DNA of 64,000 bases, from contig JAZKGE010000024.1 of assembly GCA_040386075.1 (NCBI GenBank), positions 1 through 64,000 of the forward strand. Reading direction: 5' to 3'. Shown here piece after piece: positions 17,555 through 26,580 of the stretch. Source of the DNA: UBA4416 sp040386075 (lineage in GTDB: Bacteria; Bacteroidota; Bacteroidia; B-17B0; Aurantibacillaceae). Every line of letters begins with the position of its first letter. Positions within the stretch are counted from its first letter, which is position 1. The position numbers were made by a program, and so were the translations under genes. The notes under the pieces were generated by a model. The model saw only the letters and a program-made list of their open reading frames with translations. It had not been told where the DNA came from and ran no database searches.

Positions 17555-20395
17555 TTAGTTAATGATCAGTTTTTTAACTACTCTGTTATTATTAATTGTT
17601 ATAGATACAAAATAGATACCTGCCGTTAATTTACCTGAAGCATTTACTGCATGCTTATTAACAACACCTGCCGTAGCATTTATGTCAGTTTGCTCAATAA
17701 CTCTTCCCGTAACATCATGAACCAAAACATTTGCTTTTGCGCTGGTTGGTGAAGTAAACTCAACAGTTGATGCAGCATTTGAAGGATTTGGATAAATTGA
17801 TAACCCAATAGAGTTTTCGAATTCACGTATACCTACAGTTCCTGAGATATTAATGTTATCTATATATAAATTTTGAGATTCACCAGTTTCAATATCATTC
17901 TTGAACCAGAAACGGAATCTAACAGATCTTTCGTTTTGAACTAATCCACTAAAGAATGTACTTGCTACAGTAATTGTTTTCCATTTATAAGCTGAAACTG
18001 TTGTAGTTGGAGCAGAACTCCATGGGATGTAAGGAGCATTCACTGTTCCACCCGATACTGCCATAGCTGAAGTAGCAGGCATTGATGGCATTCCTTTCCA
18101 TGTACCACCACAATCTAAACTGTACTGCAATCTGAATGTATCTGATACAACACCTGTTTTTCTGGCAAATGAATAATCAAAAGAGAATGAAGGGCTTGTT
18201 ACATTTGAGAAATCAAATGCAGGTGTTTCAATGTAATCAACTGTTCCGGCAAAACCTTGGTATAAAGGCGGAGAATACTGCATTGAGTTTGCACTAGGCA
18301 GTACTAATGAATAGGCAGACGTTGGAGTAGATACAGAAGTTCCTGCACCGTATGGAGATAACTCCCATGTTGGAGTACCTATGTTATTAGAATAAGCTGG
18401 TACATTCCAGCCAGTTGGCCACCAGGTTCCGCTGTCAAAATTCTCAGCATAAGGTAAAGCTATTGTTGGAGCATTCCATGCAATAGTAATGGTACTAATT
18501 GTTTTTGTAGACACACCGTGAGCATTGGTAGCTGTAAATGAAACTGAATAAGTTCCTGGTGTAGAATAAGTAACCGACTGAACCGCTAATGTAGATGTTG
18601 ATGGACTACCGCCTTGAAATTCCCAGGCGTAAGTCATACCTGTGCCGTTAAAAGATGTATTTGTATATACGATCGCCTGTCCTTCGCAGGTAGTTGATTT
18701 GTTAAAAGAAAAATCAGCTACAGGAGCACAAGGAGAAGCCGTTGAAGGTGTATATGTAGTGTCATTTTGCTGTGTAGTTGTATTGAATGTAATAATTCTA
18801 TTTAAAATACCTGTAAATACAAGATTATTGGTATCTACCAACATACTTCTGTTAGCTGTATTTGACTGCGCTGTGAATCTTACTTTATCCGTTTGCCCCT
18901 GTGTAAACATTTTCGGACAAGAAGAGTAATCCATGATATTTTCAATGTTTGGTCTCACTGAATCACAACTAGCCATAATAGTAGTTCCAGGGCTTGTACC
19001 AATATTTAAGTTATAATCTTCAAATTCACCACTTGAAGGAACCACACTAGCATTAACAATACTAGCATTTGAGTTAATAACTCTCATTCTATAAATACCA
19101 TATAAACCACTAGGAATAGTATAGTTTGTTGTAAATGTATGAGCACCTAATACAGCAACAGGTGCAAAAACCCTTTCGCTAGCTGTATTTTCAAAAACTC
19201 CATTTTTATTAAAATCAATATACACAGCTATATCATTACTATCGGTAGGTAAAGCTGTACTGGTAATACTAATTAGGTTGCCTGCAGTTCCTGCATTAAA
19301 ATCATTACCATATTGTCTTGAGAAATCTGAATAACTTCCGGCAGTACCGTAAGCCAAAACAGAAGTTGAATCAGTTGTAGGCGTTACTGTAGTTGCAACC
19401 ATTGTAAATAATGGAGATCTCATATAACCTGCTAAAGAATTTGGAGCAGTAATGTTATACATTTTACCAAATCTAACGGTTGTAATATCAGAAGCATCAT
19501 TTGGATTAGTTACCGAAGGAATACTAGCCCAGTAGCTTGCCGGTTTTGGACAAGTACTAAAGAACCCTGTAGTAGCAGGTGTATCATAAATGTCATCATT
19601 TCCACATTCATTTCCCGGGCTATTAGTAGCACCAAATGTGTGACTTAAACCAAACCAGTGGCCAATCTCATGACTTAATGAGCGATCTCCACCTGTTAAG
19701 AAATCATTACGGTAAACGATCGCATCTGCAGCAAGTACAGGGGAGGTTCCCGGTAAATATGTATATCCAACAGTAATTCCGGCTCCATCGCCTGGAATGT
19801 TTTTTACAATATAAATATTTAAATATTTAGATGGATTCCAGTTTCCCGCGGCATACGTACTGTATTTAAAGTTCAATACATCTCGCGACCAAACAGTGTT
19901 ATTATCATAATGATGGATAATCCCTGTAGTACAATTTCCGTTAGGATCTTTTTGAGCCAACTGAAAATGCATGTTAGAGTTTACATATAATGGCTTAAAT
20001 AAGGGGTCAATAGCAGTCGTATCACTTCCCATGTGACCATAATCTCTGTTAACCTGAGCCAAGGCAGTGATACAATCTGCATCATTTATATTCGCTCCAA
20101 CACCAAGAGCCTCGCCCTGGTGCAAAATGTGAAATACTACAGGAACAGTAAATTGATAAGATGCAGATAAAGAAGATGTTTTAGCAGCAGCTCCTCCCTG
20201 AGATTTGCTTTGTAAATAAGCTTGATATTCAGCCGCAAGAGCTGCTTCCTTAGCATTTAACTGAGCAGCATAGCCAGGTAAGGTTTTTAAATAATATTCA
20301 CGTGCTTCGTAAGTACCACAAGGGATAACTTGCTGAGCCTTTAAAGAAACAGCCACTGATAAAAACGCTGTAGCACTAAGTAATAATTTTTTCAT
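17555..20395 (-). CDS. Secreted M43 (cytophagalysin/pappalysin-like) metalloprotease with PKD and T9SS sorting domain
   Basis: A 946-residue exported zinc protease. A Sec signal peptide covers residues 1-20. The catalytic motif HEIGHWFGLSH at about 240-250 matches HEXXHXXGXXH of family M43. A GEVED-type segment (ending GEFEDYNLNIG) follows at about 370-465. Next come a PKD domain (about 555-640, ADFSFN...YAWEFQGG) and a jelly-roll-like region with SFDYSFARKT. The last 80 residues are a type A T9SS sorting domain (IYPNPSNA near the start, KLIIN at the end). It should be delivered by the type IX system to the surface or medium. It has its own promoter and terminator, so it is monocistronic. Confidence 0.92.
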   Translation of the reverse strand: MKKLLLSATAFLSVAVSLKAQQVIPCGTYEAREYYLKTLPGYAAQLNAKEAALAAEYQAYLQSKSQGGAAAKTSSLSASYQFTVPVVFHILHQGEALGVGANINDADCITALAQVNRDYGHMGSDTTAIDPLFKPLYVNSNMHFQLAQKDPNGNCTTGIIHHYDNNTVWSRDVLNFKYSTYAAGNWNPSKYLNIYIVKNIPGDGAGITVGYTYLPGTSPVLAADAIVYRNDFLTGGDRSLSHEIGHWFGLSHTFGATNSPGNECGNDDIYDTPATTGFFSTCPKPASYWASIPSVTNPNDASDITTVRFGKMYNITAPNSLAGYMRSPLFTMVATTVTPTTDSTSVLAYGTAGSYSDFSRQYGNDFNAGTAGNLISITSTALPTDSNDIAVYIDFNKNGVFENTASERVFAPVAVLGAHTFTTNYTIPSGLYGIYRMRVINSNASIVNASVVPSSGEFEDYNLNIGTSPGTTIMASCDSVRPNIENIMDYSSCPKMFTQGQTDKVRFTAQSNTANRSMLVDTNNLVFTGILNRIITFNTTTQQNDTTYTPSTASPCAPVADFSFNKSTTCEGQAIVYTNTSFNGTGMTYAWEFQGGSPSTSTLAVQSVTYSTPGTYSVSFTATNAHGVSTKTISTITIAWNAPTIALPYAENFDSGTWWPTGWNVPAYSNNIGTPTWELSPYGAGTSVSTPTSAYSLVLPSANSMQYSPPLYQGFAGTVDYIETPAFDFSNVTSPSFSFDYSFARKTGVVSDTFRLQYSLDCGGTWKGMPSMPATSAMAVSGGTVNAPYIPWSSAPTTTVSAYKWKTITVASTFFSGLVQNERSVRFRFWFKNDIETGESQNLYIDNINISGTVGIREFENSIGLSIYPNPSNAASTVEFTSPTSAKANVLVHDVTGRVIEQTDINATAGVVNKHAVNASGKLTAGIYFVSITINNNRVVKKLIIN

Positions 20396-20440
20396 TTTTT
20401 ATATGGTTTATATATTAAATAAATGGGGATTTATTCATCA

Positions 20441-20472
20441 CAAACTTAACGATTTATTTAATTAATTCAAAA
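20441..20472 (-). promoter_or_regulatory. Bacteroidetes-type promoter for the M43 protease
   Basis: On the minus strand, TTTTG (20472-20468), exactly 19 nt, then TAAGTTTG (20448-20441). Both boxes match the consensus. The -7 box is about 45 nt upstream of the ATG, leaving a leader of roughly 40 nt. Confidence 0.85.
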
Positions 20473-20530
20473 TAATGTTAAAAAATTGATGAACGGCTTT
20501 ATGTTAATTTATAAGGCTCTGAGAGTCAAG

Positions 20531-21265
20531 TTACTTAACCTCCTGCCAATTTGTTAAATCTCTTATAACTACTGATGCACAGGTCATTCCGAACACAGCT
20601 GGAATGTAAGAAATTGTTCCGTATGCCGATTTCTTAAAATTGGATCCATCCGTTTTCATGATCGATCTTTTATCTGGTAATTCGGTTGAAAAAACAGCTT
20701 TCACCCCACTTCTGATACCTACTTCTTTTAAGCGTTTTCTTAAGTAGTATGCCATCGGACAGTGGTAGGTTTTAGATACATCCACTACCTGTAACTGTGT
20801 TGGATCCATTTTTCCGCCTGCTCCCATAGAGGAAACAATTTTATGTCCCATTTCAAAGGCTGTTTTTATCAAATGTACTTTGGGTGTAATGCTATCAATA
20901 GCATCGATCACATAATCAAATTTTTGTTGAAGTAACAAAATCATCTTTTCCGGGTCCTGGAATTCTGAAATAACATTTAATTTAACGTCCGGATTGATCT
21001 GTAACATCCTGTCCTGCATCAATACTGCTTTTCCCTGCCCATGCGTAGTGGATAAAGCCTGTAATTGCCTGTTTCGGTTGGTAGGGTCTACCACATCGCC
21101 ATCCACAATGGTCAATTCCCCCACTCCTGCACGGCATAAAGCTTCGGCAGCGTAAGAACCTACTCCTCCCAAACCAACAATGAGCACATGAGCTTTTTGT
21201 AAATTATCCAAACCTTCATCGCCTACTAAAAGACGGGTCCGTTGCATCCAGTGTTTATCTTCCAT
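20531..21265 (-). CDS. tcdA: tRNA threonylcarbamoyladenosine dehydratase
   Basis: A ThiF/MoeB-family adenylating enzyme that cyclises t6A to ct6A in tRNA. The nucleotide-binding VGLGGVGSYAAEAL is near residue 30, followed by DGDVVDPTNRNRQ and VDAIDSITPK, all typical of the TcdA (YgdL) subgroup. From the ATG at 21265 it is 244 residues; a TTG two codons upstream is less likely. It overlaps the tatD stop by 11 bases, so both are one transcription unit. The t6A synthase gene tsaC is elsewhere in the window. Confidence 0.92.
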   Translation of the reverse strand: MEDKHWMQRTRLLVGDEGLDNLQKAHVLIVGLGGVGSYAAEALCRAGVGELTIVDGDVVDPTNRNRQLQALSTTHGQGKAVLMQDRMLQINPDVKLNVISEFQDPEKMILLLQQKFDYVIDAIDSITPKVHLIKTAFEMGHKIVSSMGAGGKMDPTQLQVVDVSKTYHCPMAYYLRKRLKEVGIRSGVKAVFSTELPDKRSIMKTDGSNFKKSAYGTISYIPAVFGMTCASVVIRDLTNWQEVK

Positions 21266-21908
21266 GATCAATAAATAAGGTTGTAAAATTACTGTAAATT
21301 TTTTCTTTTAATTGCTCTTCGTCTATTTTTAAATATTGAGCAGCGATTTTATAAATATCTCTAATTGAGATCGAATCTTTATCATCCGTTTCCAGAAATA
21401 TTTTTTCTATAGGAATATCGCCAAAATCAAAATCTTCCTTTTTAAAAACAGTTGAACTTAACGACAAATAAAATCCGTTATCAATTAACTGCTTTGCCAG
21501 TTGAAGCGATTTATTGAACCCATGAATGATCAACGGAATTTGAGAATGATATGGTTTACAAACTTCCATCACTTCATCAAATGCTTTGACACAATGAATG
21601 ATAACCGGTTTTTCAAACTTTAGAGCAAGCTCTAATTGATCTTTAAATACTATTTTTTGTAATTCCAGATCAATGTCAATTAATTTATCCAGTCCACATT
21701 CGCCAATTGCCAAACAGTTTTGGTGTTGAATCAGTTTTTCTAAATCGGATGTTGAAATATTTAAACCTGAATCCCATGGATGAATTCCAACAGAGAAGAA
21801 TCTGTCTAAAAAAAGATCCTGATCAAAACCAAAACGGTTATTAAACAAAAACACACCATCATCTTTCGATAAATGGTGTGTATGTATGTTAATATATGAT
21901 TTCGTCAC
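21255..21908 (-). CDS. tatD: TatD family hydrolase
   Basis: A 217-residue metal-dependent hydrolase, shorter than the usual 260. The opening INIHTHH gives the HxH metal ligands. SVGIHPWDSG, AIGECGLD, PVIIHCVKA and LETDDKDS follow in the expected order. TatD enzymes act as 3'-5' DNases or phosphoesterases. The only plausible start is a GTG at 21908, which lies at the edge of a palindromic repeat (21904-21966), so the 5' end may be repeat-derived. It overlaps tcdA. Confidence 0.85.
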   Translation of the reverse strand: MTKSYINIHTHHLSKDDGVFLFNNRFGFDQDLFLDRFFSVGIHPWDSGLNISTSDLEKLIQHQNCLAIGECGLDKLIDIDLELQKIVFKDQLELALKFEKPVIIHCVKAFDEVMEVCKPYHSQIPLIIHGFNKSLQLAKQLIDNGFYLSLSSTVFKKEDFDFGDIPIEKIFLETDDKDSISIRDIYKIAAQYLKIDEEQLKEKIYSNFTTLFIDHGR

Positions 21909-21966
21909 CCTGAACTTGTTTCAGGGTCTCTGTGAGCTGCTGCTTCTCGACTTCGCTCGAAGTGAC
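21904..21966. repeat. Composite palindromic repeat (CCCTGAAC hairpin plus TCTCGACTTCGCTCGA)
   Basis: CCCTGAAcTTGtTTCAGGG forms a hairpin at about 21908-21926, followed by a copy of the dispersed TCTCGACTTCGCTCGA unit at 21944-21966. The element separates the alpha-oxoamine synthase gene from tatD and overlaps the tatD start codon. Confidence 0.75.
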
Positions 21967-22000
21967 AGTTCAGCATGACTACTCCCCTTTTTTAATTTAA

Positions 22001-23260
22001 TTAAAGAGCCTGAGAAAAACCTTCTCTGATCTCATCAGCCACATATTGGCCACCATATAATTTATCTTTGATTTTCGAGAAACTTTCAATGGTAAATTTC
22101 ACATCTTCCAATGTATGCATAGCTGTTGGAATTAAACGTAAAATGATCATGCCTTTTGGAATTACAGGATACACCACCATTGAACAGAAGATGCCGAAAT
22201 TTTCACGCAGATCAATTACCATGTTTGTTGCTTCAGGTATTGAACCACGCATGTAAACAGGTGTTACGGGTGTATTGGTTACACCAATATCAAATCCGGC
22301 ATCTACCAACCCTTTTTGTAAAGCAGAAGAGATCTCCCATAATTTGGTTCTGTATTCCGGGTGTTTATTAATTAGCTCCAAACGTTTTAATAAACCATAT
22401 ACCAATGGCATTGGCAATGATTTAGCGAAAATTTGCGAACGCATGTTGTAACGTAAATAAGTTACTACTGTTTTTGTAGAACTGATATAACCACCGATCA
22501 ATGCAAATGATTTAGCAAATGTTCCGAAATAGATATCGATCCCATCCTGGCAACCTTGTTGTTCACCTGTTCCGCCACCGTTTGGACCTAAAGTACCAAC
22601 TCCGTGAGCATCATCCACAAATAAACGGAACGTAAATTTTTTCTTTAATTCAACGATCTCTTTTAATTTTCCCTGATCTCCACGCATTCCAAAAACTCCT
22701 TCAGTGATCACTAAAATACCACCGCCTGTTGTTTCTGCTAATTTTTGAGCCCGCTCTAATTGTTTTTCGCAATCTTCAATATCATTATGCTTGAACACAA
22801 AACGTTTTCCCATGTGTAAACGAACACCATCCAGGATACAAGCATGACTTTCTGCATCGTATACAATTACATCACGTCTGTCAACCAAAGCATCAATAGC
22901 CGATACCATTGCCTGGTAACCGAAGTTACAGAGGATCGTATCTTCTTTTTGTGATAATTTAGATAGACCTTGTTCCAGTTGCTCATGTAAGTCCGAGTTT
23001 CCACTCATCATACGTGCACCCATAGGTAAAGCTAAACCAAATTTGGTGGCTCCTTCTGTATCAGCTTGTCTAACCTCAGGATGATTAGCTAATCCCAAGT
23101 AGTTATTTAAACTCCAGTTCAGTAATTTTTTTCCTCTGAAACCCATATGAGGAGAAACGTCTCCCTCTAATTTTGGAAATGTAAAATAACCGTGAGACGC
23201 TTTTGAATGCTCTCCGATCGGGCCCATGTTCTTTTCAATCTTTGCGAATATATCTTTCAT
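22001..23260 (-). CDS. Alpha-oxoamine synthase family PLP enzyme
   Basis: A 419-residue fold-type I PLP enzyme of the KBL/AONS/SPT family, which condenses an amino acid with an acyl-CoA and releases CO2. Visible elements are NYLGLANHPEV, GARMMSGNS, DDAHGVGTLG and the PLP lysine in TFAKSFALIGG. In Bacteroidota such enzymes include serine palmitoyltransferase (sphingolipids) and cysteate acyltransferase (sulfonolipids). Which reaction occurs here cannot be read directly. The unusual N-terminal 50 residues (KNMGPIGEHSKASHGYFTFP) separate it from AONS (BioF) proper. It stands alone. Confidence 0.8.
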   Translation of the reverse strand: MKDIFAKIEKNMGPIGEHSKASHGYFTFPKLEGDVSPHMGFRGKKLLNWSLNNYLGLANHPEVRQADTEGATKFGLALPMGARMMSGNSDLHEQLEQGLSKLSQKEDTILCNFGYQAMVSAIDALVDRRDVIVYDAESHACILDGVRLHMGKRFVFKHNDIEDCEKQLERAQKLAETTGGGILVITEGVFGMRGDQGKLKEIVELKKKFTFRLFVDDAHGVGTLGPNGGGTGEQQGCQDGIDIYFGTFAKSFALIGGYISSTKTVVTYLRYNMRSQIFAKSLPMPLVYGLLKRLELINKHPEYRTKLWEISSALQKGLVDAGFDIGVTNTPVTPVYMRGSIPEATNMVIDLRENFGIFCSMVVYPVIPKGMIILRLIPTAMHTLEDVKFTIESFSKIKDKLYGGQYVADEIREGFSQAL

Positions 23261-23290
23261 GATCTGTTAATTACTGATTTTGTGATGTGA

Positions 23291-23298
23291 CAAAAGTA
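23291..23298 (-). promoter_or_regulatory. Probable -7 box for the alpha-oxoamine synthase
   Basis: TACTTTTG on the minus strand matches TAnnTTTG 31 nt upstream of the ATG. No good -33 TTTG is present at the right distance, so this call is weaker than the two-box promoters. Confidence 0.45.
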
Positions 23299-23304
23299 CT
23301 AAAA

Positions 23305-24078
23305 TTATGTAATCTTTTTAATGACGCGTAACATGTGTGAATATTTTTTATTATCGGAGTGGAAAATACCATAGTGGTCAAATTTATCAATACGCACCGC
23401 ACCGCTGGCATGAATAATTTGCTGATTTTCCAATATAATACCAACGTGTACTATATTTCCGTCTTCATTATCAAAAAAAGCAAGATCTCCTGCCTCTGCT
23501 TCTTCCACAAAACTTAAAGGCTTACCTAATTCTACCTGTTGCCTGGCATCACGTGGCAATTGATAGCCGTTAAGTTTATAAACCAGTTGAGTAAACCCCG
23601 AGCAATCAATACCAAACGGACTTCTTCCACCCCATAAATAAGGAGCATTTAAAAAAAGGTAAGCTGTATCTTTAATATCCTTTACTGTTTTTTTTGTATT
23701 CAGATCAGAAGTTTGTCCCTCAAAGGAAAAGTCAACTTCTCCAATTTTTATTACCCCGTTCTTAAAATTGGGAAGTGTAGAACCTATGGTGATCGGAAAA
23801 ACAGATTGATTATCTGATTGATTTACAACCTGTACCAGTTCCGAACTCAAAGTGTTGCTTTGTAAATTCTTAAAATCGCTGTCCCTTAAACGGGTATGCT
23901 GCTTAGCACTGATCCAACATGAATAGTTATCATAATTGGTAATGATCTGTATCCAGTCTTCCCTATCCTCCAAAATAGTATACGTTTCTCCAAACAATAA
24001 CTGCGTAACCATTTCGCTGGTGCTTGACGGTTCTTTACGACAGGGAACAACACTAAGGGAACATATACCAAAACTCAT
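23305..24078 (-). CDS. C40 family peptidase (NlpC/P60) with SH3-like domain
   Basis: A 257-residue cell-wall hydrolase. The N-terminal 80 residues resemble a bacterial SH3 domain (LLFGETYTILED, WIQI). The C-terminal NlpC/P60 domain carries the catalytic Cys in DCSGFTQLVY (near 165) and the His in IVHVGIIL (near 217), preceded by GGRSPFGI. Family members cleave gamma-D-Glu-diaminopimelate bonds. No clear signal peptide is visible, so it may act on imported muropeptides in the cytoplasm, as YkfC-like enzymes do; this is inference. Confidence 0.9.
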   Translation of the reverse strand: MSFGICSLSVVPCRKEPSSTSEMVTQLLFGETYTILEDREDWIQIITNYDNYSCWISAKQHTRLRDSDFKNLQSNTLSSELVQVVNQSDNQSVFPITIGSTLPNFKNGVIKIGEVDFSFEGQTSDLNTKKTVKDIKDTAYLFLNAPYLWGGRSPFGIDCSGFTQLVYKLNGYQLPRDARQQVELGKPLSFVEEAEAGDLAFFDNEDGNIVHVGIILENQQIIHASGAVRIDKFDHYGIFHSDNKKYSHMLRVIKKIT

Positions 24079-24174
24079 AAGGCTAATTTAAAGGCTTGTT
24101 TTTAAATTATGTTATAGTATGCTAAATAGTTATTCACTATCTGTTATTAATTGATTTAATACTTTCATAAGTTG

Positions 24175-24182
24175 TAATTTTG
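24175..24182 (+). promoter_or_regulatory. -7 box for the ABC exporter gene
   Basis: TAATTTTG matches TAnnTTTG, with TTG at 24151-24153 as a weak -33 (21 nt spacing). The box ends on an in-frame GTG at 24182, so that GTG cannot be the start and the ATG at 24203 is favoured. Confidence 0.6.
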
Positions 24183-24202
24183 TGCTCTTTTATAATCCAT
24201 TC

Positions 24203-25972
24203 ATGAAAATTCTATTTACCTACCTCAAAGCATATAAACCTCTTTTATTCCTTGCATTAGTTCTCGCCGCTATTAACCAGTGTTTTTCGTTGTGCGACTC
24301 TATCATTACCGGAAAATTGATCAATCGTTTTAGCGCACCGCATACCGAAGACGCTACTTATTACTGGCACGTTGGCGACAGCCAGAGTCAGTTCATGCAC
24401 AGCCTTTTATTTTTCATCGGTCTTTCAATTGGAGCGGCTTTAATGTCTCGAATCGCTAAAAACTTCCAGGATTATTTTACCAATATTATCATTCAGCGTA
24501 CAGGCGCTCAAATGTATACGGATGGGATCAAAAAAGCCTTATCACTTCCGTATAAAGATTTTGAAGACCAACGCAGCGGAGAAACACTGGGTAAACTACA
24601 AAAGGTAAAATCCGATACAGAAAAATTTGTCAACCTGTTTATCACATTAATATTCCAATCCATCATCGGGATCATATTCGTGTTCGTTTACGCTATTAAT
24701 ATTCACTGGTTATTAGGACCGCTTTATTTGGTAACTGTGCCTATCATTGCCAGCGTAAGTTCGTTTTTAGGAAAGAAAATAAAGAAGATCTCAAAAGAAA
24801 TTTTGGGCGAAACAACAGCATTAGCCGGAGCAACTACTGAATCGTTGAGAAATATTGAACTGGTAAAAAGCCTTGGTTTAATAGATCAGGAAGAAAAACG
24901 TTTGAATTCGACCACCTTAAAAATATTAGGATTGGAATTAAAAAAAGTACGTTTTATTCGCTCATTAAGTTTCATTCAGGGTACAACAGTTCATTTGGTA
25001 AGGAGCGCTTTGGTATTTGCTTTATACTGTTTTGTATTTCAGGGCGTTATTAAAGTAGGAGATTTGATCACATTAATGTTCTTCTCTTTCTTTATTTTTA
25101 ACCCATTACAGGAATTAGGAAATGTAATTGCGGTATTCAACGAAACTAAAGTGAGCATGGATAATTTTGCTAAGCTGATGAAATCTCCTTCCGAAGAGGT
25201 TCCATCCTCACCTTCCGCTTTGGGCGACATCAAAGAAGTGCATTATCAGAATGTTTCTTTTGCACATGACACATCACATGGCTATGCCGTTAAAAATATA
25301 GATATTCACATTAAGAACGGAGAAACCGTAGCATTTGTTGGACCAAGCGGAAGCGGAAAAACAACATTGGTGAAATTATTATTAGGGCTGTATAAACCAA
25401 ACGAAGGAAAGGTATTGTACAATAATATTGAGTCTACTGAAATAAATTTAACAGAATTGCGTCGCCAGTTAGGTTTGGTATCGCAGGATTCTCAACTATT
25501 CAGTGGTACTATCAAAGACAATTTATTGTTTACTAAGCCTAATGCAACTGAAGAAGATATTTTGGATGTTTTAAAGAAAGCTTCCTGCCAGAACTTATTA
25601 AGCAGAGCAAAAGATGGTATCTACACTACCATTGGAGAAGGCGGTATCAAATTAAGCGGTGGCGAGAAACAACGTTTATCTATTGCCAGAGCGCTTTTAC
25701 GTCAACCTCATTTATTGATATTTGATGAAGCTACTTCTGCTTTGGATTCAATAACCGAAGAAGAAATCACCAAAACGATCCGTGATATTTCATCCAAACA
25801 AAACCAGATAACTGTTTTAATTGCACATCGTTTATCAACCATTATGCATGCCGATAAAATTTATGTTTTAGAGCAAGGAAAAATTATTGAGCAAGGAAAA
25901 CATGAAGATCTGATCAATGAAAAAGGTTTGTACTATGCTATGTGGAGACAACAGATAGGTGAAAGAAAATAG
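24203..25972 (+). CDS. ABC transporter, fused permease and ATPase (exporter type)
   Basis: A 589-residue half-transporter that would work as a homodimer. Six transmembrane helices occupy about residues 10-310. The nucleotide-binding domain has Walker A GPSGSGKTT, Q-loop LVSQDSQLF, signature LSGGEKQR, Walker B LLIFDEATSALD and the switch His in IAHRLS. This is the MsbA/multidrug class; the cargo (lipid, drug or peptide) cannot be told. The ATG at 24203 is preferred because the promoter -7 box covers the upstream GTG. It converges on the HPP gene 5 bp away. Confidence 0.92.
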   Translation: MKILFTYLKAYKPLLFLALVLAAINQCFSLCDSIITGKLINRFSAPHTEDATYYWHVGDSQSQFMHSLLFFIGLSIGAALMSRIAKNFQDYFTNIIIQRTGAQMYTDGIKKALSLPYKDFEDQRSGETLGKLQKVKSDTEKFVNLFITLIFQSIIGIIFVFVYAINIHWLLGPLYLVTVPIIASVSSFLGKKIKKISKEILGETTALAGATTESLRNIELVKSLGLIDQEEKRLNSTTLKILGLELKKVRFIRSLSFIQGTTVHLVRSALVFALYCFVFQGVIKVGDLITLMFFSFFIFNPLQELGNVIAVFNETKVSMDNFAKLMKSPSEEVPSSPSALGDIKEVHYQNVSFAHDTSHGYAVKNIDIHIKNGETVAFVGPSGSGKTTLVKLLLGLYKPNEGKVLYNNIESTEINLTELRRQLGLVSQDSQLFSGTIKDNLLFTKPNATEEDILDVLKKASCQNLLSRAKDGIYTTIGEGGIKLSGGEKQRLSIARALLRQPHLLIFDEATSALDSITEEEITKTIRDISSKQNQITVLIAHRLSTIMHADKIYVLEQGKIIEQGKHEDLINEKGLYYAMWRQQIGERK

Positions 25973-25977
25973 AGTTT

Positions 25978-26577
25978 CTATTCTTTCTTCTTAATACCAA
26001 AAACAAAACGTAAACGTTTTTTATAATCTTTTTTAGCCGGGTAAGAGCGGTTTGTCGTAAGATTATTGAAGATCAATGCCACAACAAATAATATTATAAC
26101 TCCGGTAAAAACAGGAGATAGAACATACATGTAACCAAGTGCTTTTACTTTTTCGCTACCAATGTTGGCAATCAAAGCTGTGGCACCGCCAGGAGGATGT
26201 AATGTTTTGGTCATCTGCATCATAACGATGGATAAAGCAACGGCCAACGCAGAAGAAAGCCAGATCTCACTGGGAATTAATTTATGAACCGTAACACCAA
26301 CAAGGGCACATACCAAGTGTCCGCCAATTAAATTACGAGGTTGCGCTAAAGGGCTGTTAATTGCGCCATAAATTAAAACAGAGGATGCTCCAAATGAACC
26401 TATCAAAAACAAATTATCGTTAAGTACAAAATACTTACTGTTGATAAAACCAATAATACCTATCCCAAAAAAAGCACCTAAAAAAGTAAAAAAGTGCTCT
26501 TTCCTGTCAATGAGCGTCTCTTTGTACATTACAAACTTTACTTTTCGATAACTTCTTTTTATGTGTTTAATAGGCAT
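25978..26577 (-). CDS. HPP family membrane protein
   Basis: A 199-residue membrane protein with four to five helices and the diagnostic TLHPPGGATAL motif (about residues 125-135) that names the HPP family. Some cyanobacterial and plastid members transport nitrite; the substrate here is unknown. The ATG at 26577 is four bases after the ClC gene stop, arguing for coupled translation. An internal ATG at 26529 (MYKETLIDRKE) is an alternative start. Confidence 0.88.
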   Translation of the reverse strand: MPIKHIKRSYRKVKFVMYKETLIDRKEHFFTFLGAFFGIGIIGFINSKYFVLNDNLFLIGSFGASSVLIYGAINSPLAQPRNLIGGHLVCALVGVTVHKLIPSEIWLSSALAVALSIVMMQMTKTLHPPGGATALIANIGSEKVKALGYMYVLSPVFTGVIILFVVALIFNNLTTNRSYPAKKDYKKRLRFVFGIKKKE

Positions 26578-26580
26578 ATT

